From positions 1-5,805 of the forward strand of contig SLPR01000493.1 in assembly GCA_007131895.1 (NCBI GenBank): 5,805 nucleotides of DNA, written 5' to 3'. The position numbers and the translations under genes were made by a program. Source of the DNA: Bacteroidales bacterium (GTDB lineage Bacteria > Bacteroidota > Bacteroidia > Bacteroidales > UBA7960). Below the pieces are notes generated by a model. It had not been told where the DNA came from. It worked only from the letters and a program-made list of their open reading frames with translations, and ran no database searches. Shown in pieces: positions 1-5,805 of the stretch (its first letter is position 1; each line of letters starts with the position of its first letter).

Positions 1-110
1 AGTGCAAAGAAAATGCTTTTTTTATAATCGCAGGAAGATAACGAACTCCCGGCACCAATTATTTCAAGAACATGCTTTTCTGCCCTAAACCATATCTTTA
101 GCATACACTC
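1..110. other. Upstream non-coding region or tail of an upstream gene
   Basis: No gene can be assigned here. The three forward frames close at TAA codons at 25-27, 86-88 and 39-41, so an upstream plus-strand gene could end at any of these, but the peptides are too short to recognise. The T-run at 17-23 follows only a 3-bp potential stem (GCA/TGC), too weak to call a terminator. An in-frame TAG at 99-101 lies just three codons before the kinase ATG, so the downstream gene cannot extend into this stretch. Confidence 0.5.
93..100 (+). promoter_or_regulatory. Weak candidate -7 box for the first kinase gene
   Basis: TATCTTTA matches seven of eight positions of the particular form TATCTTTG of the Bacteroidota -7 element (consensus TAnnTTTG); only the final G is missing. 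No -33 TTTG is found 18-21 nt upstream. If real, transcription would begin only a few bases before the ATG at 111, giving an almost leaderless mRNA, which fits the absence of a Shine-Dalgarno sequence. The match is short and the region AT-rich, so it may be chance. Confidence 0.25.
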
Positions 111-2228
111 ATGGAACACGATCTCAGAAAAGAAGCAGAAAGCTTGCTTGAAAGCAAATTTAACGAGGAGCAGTTAAAAAACAAAACAACACCAGAGCTT
201 ATTCATGAGCTCAAAGTGCACCAGATAGAGCTTGAACTGCAGAACGAAGAATTGCAGAAATCCCAGCAAGCGCTGATTGCTTCGCAGCAAAAGTATTTCG
301 AATTGTTTGACCTGGCTCCTGTTGCCTACCTGATGGTGGATGACCAAACCCGGATACAGGATTTGAATCTTACGGCGGCGCATTTTTTGGGTGAGGAGAG
401 GCTGAAACTGAAAAACCGGAGATTCGACAGTTTTATTCTCCCCGATCATCAGGACGATTTTTATCTCTTCTTCACCAACCTCTCAAAACAAACCGACGAG
501 ACTACCCTTGAAAGCAGCATACAAATCAAAGGGAAGTTGCATTACATCAGAATTGCATGCAACATCAGTAAACCTTCTTCTGCTCAAGCTCCATCCCTTA
601 TCCGACTCACCCTAATCGATATCACTGCTGAGAAGCTTGCACTAAAGGAACTGGAGCATGTAAAAGAAAGATTAGAACTATCGCTGCTGGCCGGCAATGT
701 TGCCTGGTGGGTGTGGGACTATCCATCCCAAACCGTTTACTTCGACAAAAGAAAGGCTGAAATGCTGGGTTATGAGGATGGTCGAATGACACAGAATGTT
801 TACGAAATCACCTCCATGATTCATCCGGATGATTATGCTTCCACCATGCAACACATGCGTGACCACCTGGAAGGGAGGAAACCCAGGTACAGCCTGGAGT
901 ACCGCCTGAAAACCAAACATGGACAATACAAATGGTTTTACGACCAGGGAAGCGTTACCCAGCGGTCTGCTGACGGGCAACCCCTGAAACTGGCAGGAGT
1001 AGTAATAGACATCACAGAAAGGAAGTTGGCCGAGATACAACATTTCGAAAGCGAAAAACGCTTCAGGCAGTTTGCAACCTTGCTGCCCCAGGTTATTTGT
1101 GAGCTTGATGGTGACTTTAACATCCTGTACGTCAATGATTATGGCAGGAATTTGTTTGAATTAAAGGAAAACCAGAACAACAACCTCTTTGACTTTCTGG
1201 ATGACCACAACAAAACGATTATCACCGAAACACTCGAAAGAAGAATTGCTGACCCGGATAAAAAAGATCCAGGTATGCATATAAAATTTAATGATACCAA
1301 AGGCAATGAGGTTCATCTTTTTACCTATGCCAATTTTGAAACGGAAAACGGAAAACTACGCACCATCAGGGCTATCGGGATTGACCTCTCCGAACGGATT
1401 AAGATGGAATACCGACTCAGTGCCCTCAACGACGAGCTGAATGCTCAGAAGCTGCAACTGGAAAGTTTCAACCGGGAACTTGAAGAAAAGGTAACCGGGG
1501 AAGTAGAAAAGAACAGGGTAAAGGATCACCTGATGTCATTACAGGCAAGACAGGCCGCCATGGGCGAAATGGTAGGACATATCGCCCATCAGTGGAAACA
1601 ACCCCTCAACACCCTTAACCTCATCATCCTCGACCTTCAGGATGCTTTCCATTACGGCGAGCTGAGCGGGGAATACATGAGCAAATCGGTTGCCAGTGCC
1701 CAGAAGGTTATCCAGCACATGACCCAAACCATCGATGATTTCAGAGATTTCTTCAAACCTTTGAAATCCCAAACCACTTTTGAGGTAAAGAAGCAGGTGG
1801 AAACCGCCCTTTCATTCATCCGGGCCACGGTAGAAATAGAAGGCATCCGCCTGGAAAACAAGATTGCTGAGGGGATTTGTGTCAAAGGATTTCCCAACGA
1901 ATTCTCCCAGGTGGTCATCAATATTGTCAACAATGCCCGTGAAGCAATTATGGAAAATAAACCCTCTGACCCTTGTATTACCATCACCTCAGAGACTCAA
2001 CAAAATAAAACTCATATATTCTTCAGCAACAACGGAGGACAAATTCCCGAATCTATTCTTGATAAAATATTTGAACCCTATTTCTCTACCAAGGATAAAA
2101 ACAAGGGGACAGGAATTGGACTTTATCTTGCCCGCACCATCATCAGCCAAAATATGAAAGGAGAATTAAAAGCCGAAAACATTTATCAGGGGGTTAGGTT
2201 TGAAATTGTTTTGTCTTTGGATGATTAA
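111..2228 (+). CDS. Soluble multi-PAS sensor histidine kinase
   Basis: A 705-residue cytosolic two-component sensor kinase: it senses a signal through PAS domains and autophosphorylates a histidine for transfer to a response regulator. There is no signal peptide or membrane helix. The charged N-terminal helix (about 1-60, with the IHELKVHQIELELQNEEL stretch common in front of PAS domains) leads into PAS1 (about 60-175). PAS2 (about 187-308) is of the PAS_3 type, with the WVWD, MLGY, IHPDD and EYRLK landmarks and a C-terminal DITERK. PAS3 is at about 313-430, followed by a coiled coil (430-478). The phosphoacceptor is H493 in HIAHQWKQPLN. In the ATPase domain the N box is at 601-613 (N604, N608), the F box is KIFEPYFSTK (652-661) and the G2 box is KGTGIGL (665-671). 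The G1 box reads NNGGQI (640-645), with Asn where Asp is canonical. ATG 111 is the only sensible start, because an in-frame TAG lies at 99-101. It has no Shine-Dalgarno sequence. The ligands are unknown, and no response regulator is encoded nearby. Confidence 0.96.
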   Translation: MEHDLRKEAESLLESKFNEEQLKNKTTPELIHELKVHQIELELQNEELQKSQQALIASQQKYFELFDLAPVAYLMVDDQTRIQDLNLTAAHFLGEERLKLKNRRFDSFILPDHQDDFYLFFTNLSKQTDETTLESSIQIKGKLHYIRIACNISKPSSAQAPSLIRLTLIDITAEKLALKELEHVKERLELSLLAGNVAWWVWDYPSQTVYFDKRKAEMLGYEDGRMTQNVYEITSMIHPDDYASTMQHMRDHLEGRKPRYSLEYRLKTKHGQYKWFYDQGSVTQRSADGQPLKLAGVVIDITERKLAEIQHFESEKRFRQFATLLPQVICELDGDFNILYVNDYGRNLFELKENQNNNLFDFLDDHNKTIITETLERRIADPDKKDPGMHIKFNDTKGNEVHLFTYANFETENGKLRTIRAIGIDLSERIKMEYRLSALNDELNAQKLQLESFNRELEEKVTGEVEKNRVKDHLMSLQARQAAMGEMVGHIAHQWKQPLNTLNLIILDLQDAFHYGELSGEYMSKSVASAQKVIQHMTQTIDDFRDFFKPLKSQTTFEVKKQVETALSFIRATVEIEGIRLENKIAEGICVKGFPNEFSQVVINIVNNAREAIMENKPSDPCITITSETQQNKTHIFFSNNGGQIPESILDKIFEPYFSTKDKNKGTGIGLYLARTIISQNMKGELKAENIYQGVRFEIVLSLDD

Positions 2229-2288
2229 TTCTAACTTAGACCTTGAAAAGGGAGGAATCTTTTTTCATGGGATACCCCGTGATTGTTT

Positions 2289-2296
2289 TATCTTTG
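2289..2296 (+). promoter_or_regulatory. Candidate -7 box in the inter-kinase gap
   Basis: TATCTTTG is an exact match to the Bacteroidota -7 consensus TAnnTTTG. It sits 26 nt before the ATG at 2323, which would leave a leader of roughly 20 nt. The -33 position is poor: the nearest T-rich stretch, TTTC at 2263-2266, is spaced 22 nt away instead of about 19. It suggests the second kinase can be transcribed independently of the first, and it favours 2323 over upstream starts, because starts at 2200 or 2221 would lie outside such a transcript. Confidence 0.4.
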
Positions 2297-2322
2297 TTAC
2301 AACCTTAAATCACACAATCCTT

Positions 2323-4221
2323 ATGAGCATAATTGTTGTTCCCCTTAAAGTTCTCAGGAGGGTTTTCAAAAGCAAGCTAACTTGGTTTATCATTGTGTCC
2401 TGGTTGGTTTTCATTTCACTGCTCATGCTCATGAGTATGGGCATAATCCCTTCCCCGGGGAAATGGGTAGCAAGGAATATGCTATATTTTGGAATTCTGT
2501 CCTTCGGTATTGCTGCAATTATCCTTTCCCGCTACAATACTTATAATTATATTGAGAAAATTGATACCCAAAACCGGTTGCTGGTTCAAAGAGAAAAAAT
2601 GCTCACCCGAATCAACAAAAAACTGCTCCGCCAATCCGACTTCCTCAACCTGGTTACCGACTCCTTCTCTCACCCCTTTATTGTAGTGGATGCCCACAAC
2701 TTTGAAATCATGTTGGCCAACAAGGCTTTTTATGAAGACCATAGCCTGCCTGCTGATTTTGATATACGCAAAAAAAAATGCTTCGAAATATCCCACCATT
2801 ATGACCAGCCCTGCAATGACAAGGAGCACCCCTGCCCTGTGGTAGAAGTAAAGAGAACAGGCAAACCGGCAACAGCAATCCACACCCACAAAGATTTTAA
2901 GGGAAACGATAAAATCGTGGAGGTAAATGCTTTTCCGGTTTTCGACGAAGCAACAGGAAAAGTAATGCAGATCATTGAATACAATGTGGATATAACCCAG
3001 CGAATCAAAGAACAAAATATACTGGCAGAGAAGGAAGAAAGATTACTTACCATCATCAGCACCTCCCCCGATGCCATAGCGGTTACCCAGCTTGACGGCA
3101 CCGTTACTTTTGCATCAGAAAAAACAGCACAGATGATGGGGATGGAGAAACCTGCAGACCTCATAGGCAAAAACGTATTTGATTTCCTTTCTCCGGAAGA
3201 TATTGAAAAAGCCAGGGAAGCCCTCTTACAACTCATCTCTGAAAAACCTGCTTTTGTTAACCAGAAGTTTAAAACTTTACGAAAAGATGGTAGTGCTTTT
3301 TATCAGGAAACCAATGCATCGCTGCTTTATGACAATCAAAAGCAACCCTATGCAGTGATTCTTATTACAAGAGACATCACCGAAAGAAAAATTACCGAAG
3401 AACACCTTCTCAACCTCAACCAGCAGTTGCAGGAAAAAAGTGCACAGCTCAAAGAGCTTAACAAATCCCTGGAAATCAGAATAAAAAAAGAGGTAAACGA
3501 CAGCAGAGAAAAAGACCGGATGCTCATACTGCAATCGCGACAGGCAGCCATGGGGGAAATGATAGGCAACATTGCCCACCAGTGGCGACAACCCCTCAAT
3601 ACCATCAACCTGATAATCATGGATCTGCTGGAAGCTTTTAACCATGGCGAACTTAACGATACCTACCTGCAGCATTCTTACAACGAAATCAACAAGGTGG
3701 TACAGGGAATGTCGCAAACCATTGATGATTTCAGGAATTTCTTTCATCCCAACAAGAAAAAAAGGGTTTTTGATGTAAACAACATTGTAGAGCAATCCCT
3801 GACCTTTACCAACCCCATGCTCAGGGCCTACCATATTGAGACTTCATTCCACAATAACGGGGAATTGTTTATTACGGGCTACCCCAATGAACTTATCCAA
3901 ACCCTTATCAATATTTTCAACAACGCAAAAGATGCCCTTACACACAGTGATATAAAAAATAAAAAGATTTGGGTTAAAAGCTACCTTACAAACAACAAAG
4001 CAGTTATAGAGATTCTTAACAACGGAAATCCCATTTCACAAGAAGAACTTGAAAAAATTTTCGACCCCTACTATTCTACCAAGCCTGAAGGACACGGCAC
4101 CGGATTAGGGCTCTTCATTTCCAAAACCATCATTGAAAAAAATATGCATGGTAAACTGATGGCATCCAATACCGATAAGGGGGTGTGCTTTGTCATTGAA
4201 CTGCAATCCACCCAAAATTAA
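2323..4221 (+). CDS. Membrane-anchored PAS sensor histidine kinase
   Basis: A 632-residue inner-membrane sensor kinase, counting from the ATG at 2323. Two helices (about 19-41 and 52-70) are joined by a loop of about ten residues, so almost nothing is exposed outside the membrane and sensing is probably cytosolic or within the membrane. A coiled linker (73-105) precedes PAS1 (about 108-228), which carries C153, H158, H159, C164, H169, C171, H187 and H189. PAS2 is at about 236-356 (ending DITERK), followed by a coiled coil (357-402). The phosphoacceptor is H419 in NIAHQWRQPLN. The N box is at 527-539 (N530, N534), the G1 box NNGNPI (566-571), the F box KIFDPYYSTK (578-587) and the G2 box HGTGLGL (591-597). 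There is no HAMP domain. The catalytic half is a close paralogue of the preceding kinase. Other in-frame starts are ATG 2221, overlapping the upstream gene by 8 nt and adding 34 residues, and TTG 2200. I chose 2323 because the typical membrane N-terminus begins there and a -7 box lies just upstream. Confidence 0.93.
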   Translation: MSIIVVPLKVLRRVFKSKLTWFIIVSWLVFISLLMLMSMGIIPSPGKWVARNMLYFGILSFGIAAIILSRYNTYNYIEKIDTQNRLLVQREKMLTRINKKLLRQSDFLNLVTDSFSHPFIVVDAHNFEIMLANKAFYEDHSLPADFDIRKKKCFEISHHYDQPCNDKEHPCPVVEVKRTGKPATAIHTHKDFKGNDKIVEVNAFPVFDEATGKVMQIIEYNVDITQRIKEQNILAEKEERLLTIISTSPDAIAVTQLDGTVTFASEKTAQMMGMEKPADLIGKNVFDFLSPEDIEKAREALLQLISEKPAFVNQKFKTLRKDGSAFYQETNASLLYDNQKQPYAVILITRDITERKITEEHLLNLNQQLQEKSAQLKELNKSLEIRIKKEVNDSREKDRMLILQSRQAAMGEMIGNIAHQWRQPLNTINLIIMDLLEAFNHGELNDTYLQHSYNEINKVVQGMSQTIDDFRNFFHPNKKKRVFDVNNIVEQSLTFTNPMLRAYHIETSFHNNGELFITGYPNELIQTLINIFNNAKDALTHSDIKNKKIWVKSYLTNNKAVIEILNNGNPISQEELEKIFDPYYSTKPEGHGTGLGLFISKTIIEKNMHGKLMASNTDKGVCFVIELQSTQN

Positions 4222-4262
4222 CCCTCCTTAACCCTATTCTCTGCAGGACTGTTAACGACTGC

Positions 4263-5507
4263 CTACTCAAACAAAGACAACTGAGCCCCGGCACCCCGGG
4301 TAGATTTAATCAGCTTTCGTCTTATCTGGGTAGAATTGAGGCTGTAATCCTTGCCCGGAAGTTCCCGGCACACCACAAAGTATTTTGCCCGGTTCAGGGC
4401 CACCCCCATTCTTTTGAGGTGCGCAAACGAAACAGCACCAAACTTCCGGTTACTCACAATGAGTTTGGCCGATCGAACCCCAATACCGGGCACCCTGAGG
4501 ATAAGACCATAAGGAGCCTTGTTAAGGTCAACGGGAAAGAAGTGCGGATTGCGCAATGCCCAGGCCAGCTTGGGATCCATATCCAGGTCCAGCGATGGGT
4601 TGTGCTGATCCAGAATCTCATCGTGCTGAAATTCATAAAACCGCATCAGCCAGTCGGCCTGATAAAGCCGGTGCTCACGTACCAGCGGCGGTTGTGTGAG
4701 AGCAGGCAATCGCTGGTCGGAGGCATTCACGGGGATAAAACCGGAGTAGTAAACCCTTTTGAGCTGCTGCACGTTATACAATGTTGATGCAAGCCTGAGA
4801 ATATCCACATCCTGCTCCGGACTGGCCCCCACAATAAGCTGCGTGCTTTGTCCGGCAGGTACAAACCGGGGGGCTTTTTTCAGACTTTTCTTTTCATCCT
4901 TGTTGGCAACGATACCTCTTTGAATTTGATTCATAGGCGTCAACACACTACCAAAGTTCTTTTCGGGGGCCAGTAACTGCAGTTGCTCATCGGAAGGGAT
5001 TTCAATATTCACGCTGAGCCTGTCGGCATAGATTCCGGCTTCTGCAATCAACTCATCAGAAACACCGGGAATGGCTTTCAGATGGATATACCCGTTAAAC
5101 CCGTGCTCCTCCCTCAGGGTTCGGGCCACAGCCACCAGCCGCTCCATGGTATAATCCGCACTTACCATGACTCCGCTGCTGAGAAACAACCCTTCGATAT
5201 AATTGCGCCGGTAAAAGTTAATGGTAAGCTCCACGATCTCCTCCACCTTAAAAGCTGTGCGCGGCAATTCGTTGGTTCTGCGGTTGACACAATAGGCGCA
5301 GTCGTACATACAGATATTGGTAAACAGGATTTTCAGCAGCGAGATGCACCGTCCGTCCGGAGTAAAGGAATGGCAAATGCCCGAGCGGGCCGCATTGCCC
5401 AGCCCACCCTCTTTGGCCGGCCGGTTGCTCCCACTGGAAGAACACGACACGTCGTAACGCGCCGCATCGGCAAGAATCTCTATTTTTTTCAGCAGTGTTT
5501 CTTTCAC
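4263..5507 (-). CDS. Putative DNA modification/repair radical SAM protein with helix-hairpin-helix
   Basis: A 414-residue protein recognisable as the TIGR03916-type 'putative DNA modification/repair radical SAM protein'; the family's reaction and substrate are not known to me. The radical SAM 4Fe-4S motif CxxxCxxC is C66, C70 and C73 (CMYDCAYC). It is preceded by further cysteines at C22 (DVSCSSSGS), C45 (GICHSFTPDGRC) and C54. The barrel continues through LFLSSGV (107-113), YIHLKAIPG (140-148) and LSVNIEIPS (164-172). A C-terminal helix-hairpin-helix at about 335-356, with PGIGVRSAK at 340-348, is a DNA-binding element typical of repair enzymes. The length appears normal for the family. The start is a GTG (complement of 5505-5507) with no Shine-Dalgarno sequence. 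An in-frame stop lies about 20 codons upstream and no in-frame ATG intervenes. The gene ends 41 nt from the convergent kinase. Its GC content (about 53% in one counted line) is above that of the kinases (about 42%). The DNA link is inferred from the family and the helix-hairpin-helix. Confidence 0.94.
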   Translation of the reverse strand: MKETLLKKIEILADAARYDVSCSSSGSNRPAKEGGLGNAARSGICHSFTPDGRCISLLKILFTNICMYDCAYCVNRRTNELPRTAFKVEEIVELTINFYRRNYIEGLFLSSGVMVSADYTMERLVAVARTLREEHGFNGYIHLKAIPGVSDELIAEAGIYADRLSVNIEIPSDEQLQLLAPEKNFGSVLTPMNQIQRGIVANKDEKKSLKKAPRFVPAGQSTQLIVGASPEQDVDILRLASTLYNVQQLKRVYYSGFIPVNASDQRLPALTQPPLVREHRLYQADWLMRFYEFQHDEILDQHNPSLDLDMDPKLAWALRNPHFFPVDLNKAPYGLILRVPGIGVRSAKLIVSNRKFGAVSFAHLKRMGVALNRAKYFVVCRELPGKDYSLNSTQIRRKLIKSTRGAGAQLSLFE

Positions 5508-5584
5508 AAACGAAGCATTGAAATGACCTTGACAGCGAAAAATGATGGTGAAACCAACAAAATTTCACTTGTTAAGATAGGGAA

Positions 5585-5614
5585 AAAAGATAAAAACATA
5601 ACAATCCAAACAAA
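5585..5614 (-). promoter_or_regulatory. Candidate promoter for the radical SAM gene
   Basis: Read on the minus strand, TTTG (complement of 5611-5614) is followed after 18 nt by TATCTTTT (complement of 5585-5592). This resembles the Bacteroidota -33 TTTG and -7 TAnnTTTG, with the last base of the -7 box off. Transcription would start near 5578, giving a leader of about 70 nt before the GTG at 5507. Orientation and placement are right, but the surrounding DNA is very A/T-rich, so chance matches are likely. Confidence 0.4.
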
Positions 5615-5705
5615 TTTTCATCCTCTGCTGGAATTTTTCACCAAAACAAATGTCACATACAATACTGATTTTCAAAACCCCTGAAAACAAAGGGAAGACA
5701 GGGCA

Positions 5706-5735
5706 GAAAATATTTTCAAAAAAAGAGAATATTTC
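5706..5735. promoter_or_regulatory. Operator-like pair of palindromes
   Basis: GAAAATATTTTC at 5706-5717 is a perfect 12-bp palindrome. GAGAATATTTC at 5725-5735 is an imperfect copy of the same GA-AATATT-TC pattern. The centres are about 19 bp apart, close to two helical turns, and the second element ends directly against the -33 box of the plus-strand promoter. This layout fits a dimeric regulator acting on the downstream gene. The low complexity of the sequence leaves real room for coincidence. Confidence 0.3.
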
Positions 5736-5766
5736 TTTGCAGGATTAAAAAACTCACTTATCTTTG
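5736..5766 (+). promoter_or_regulatory. Strong Bacteroidota-type promoter for the gene right of the window
   Basis: TTTG at 5736-5739, a 19-nt spacer and TATCTTTG at 5759-5766 reproduce both consensus elements (-33 TTTG, -7 TAnnTTTG) at the expected spacing. Transcription should start near 5772 and run rightward out of the window. It is the best promoter match here and shows that the radical SAM gene is not preceded directly by a same-strand operon partner. Confidence 0.65.
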
Positions 5767-5805
5767 CAACGCTTTAAAGGAAAAACAACACGCTCTTTCA
5801 CAAAA

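Larger units (their letters stand above)
5508..5805. other. AT-rich divergent intergenic region
   Basis: Nearly 300 bases with no convincing gene. It lies between the radical SAM gene (leftward) and an unseen gene beyond the right edge. It contains a candidate minus-strand promoter (5585-5614), a weak inverted repeat (TTTTCA/TGAAAA at 5669-5687), two palindrome-like elements (5706-5735) and a strong plus-strand promoter (5736-5766). The last 39 bases are the presumed 5' leader of the next gene, which includes AAAGGA at 5776-5781; no start codon is reached within the window. Confidence 0.7.

Noticed and set aside
1..30. Terminator-like T-run at 17-23 near the left edge
   Set aside because: The only possible stem is 3-4 bp of A/T-rich sequence, and the window begins inside the structure, so it cannot be judged.
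1549..3626. Near-identical nucleotide segments 1549-1636 and 3539-3626 as a mobile or recombination repeat
   Set aside because: The differences are spread along the segment and largely spare the conserved phosphoacceptor residues, so paralogy under protein-level selection explains them.
174..3834. Numerous minus-strand ORFs and one alternate plus-frame ORF (1864-2157) inside the kinase genes
   Set aside because: They overlap strongly conserved kinase domains in the true frame and have no recognisable motifs or start signals.
4222..4262. Possible bidirectional terminator between the convergent kinase and radical SAM genes
   Set aside because: Only a 4-bp stem (GCAG/CTGC at 4243-4262) with a 12-nt loop and no T-run is present. 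A short direct repeat of GACTG is also seen but is not a terminator.
5523..5684. A 53-codon plus-strand ORF (ATG at 5523, TGA at 5682-5684) in the AT-rich intergenic region
   Set aside because: It has no Shine-Dalgarno sequence or promoter in front, no recognisable domain, and a Lys/Asn/Thr-rich composition expected from translating AT-rich DNA. It also overlaps the probable leader and promoter of the radical SAM gene.
4419..5684. Long plus-strand ORFs opposite the radical SAM gene (for example 4419-4787 and 4983-5684)
   Set aside because: They are antisense shadows. The minus-strand protein carries a full set of family motifs, while these translations show no domain.
5669..5687. Inverted repeat TTTTCA/TGAAAA with a 7-nt loop as a terminator or attenuator
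   Set aside because: The stem is only 6 bp of mostly A-T pairs and is not followed by a T-run; such pairs arise easily in this AT-rich stretch.

Overview
The window looks like chromosome from a member of the Bacteroidota. This rests on three things: matches to the Bacteroidota sigma-factor promoter (a -7 box TAnnTTTG, in one case with a -33 TTTG exactly 19 nt upstream), start codons with no Shine-Dalgarno sequence next to them, and AT-rich intergenic DNA (about 28% GC in one hand-counted 60-base line) beside genes at roughly 42-53% GC. No rRNA, tRNA, CRISPR array, insertion sequence or phage gene is visible.

Layout. Bases 1-110 are non-coding or hold the last few codons of an upstream gene, followed by a weak -7-like box. 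Bases 111-2228 (+) encode a soluble 705-residue histidine kinase with three PAS-type sensor domains. Bases 2323-4221 (+) encode a second histidine kinase of 632 residues, anchored by two membrane helices, with two PAS domains; the first PAS carries a conspicuous Cys/His cluster. A 94-nt gap separates the two genes and contains a good -7 box. Bases 4263-5507 (-) encode, convergently, a 414-residue radical SAM protein with a C-terminal helix-hairpin-helix, belonging to the 'putative DNA modification/repair radical SAM protein' family. Bases 5508-5805 are an AT-rich divergent intergenic region. It holds a candidate promoter for the radical SAM gene on the minus strand, and a very good plus-strand promoter with two palindrome-like elements just upstream, pointing at a gene beyond the window.

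How the genes work together. The two kinases are clearly paralogous in their catalytic halves (47 of 72 residues identical across the dimerisation/phosphoacceptor region, hand-counted) but have unrelated input modules, one cytosolic and one membrane-bound. They probably report different signals into the same or related phosphorelays. No response regulator, receiver or HPt domain is present, so the output partner must be upstream of the window or elsewhere. The radical SAM gene is convergent with the kinases and is not obviously connected to them. The partner gene commonly encoded next to this family is not adjacent here. Nothing in the window amounts to a clearly new system. The best leads are the Cys/His PAS sensor, the Asn-for-Asp change in the ATP-binding G1 box of both kinases, the unpartnered radical SAM gene with three extra N-terminal cysteines, and the operator-like palindromes at the right edge.
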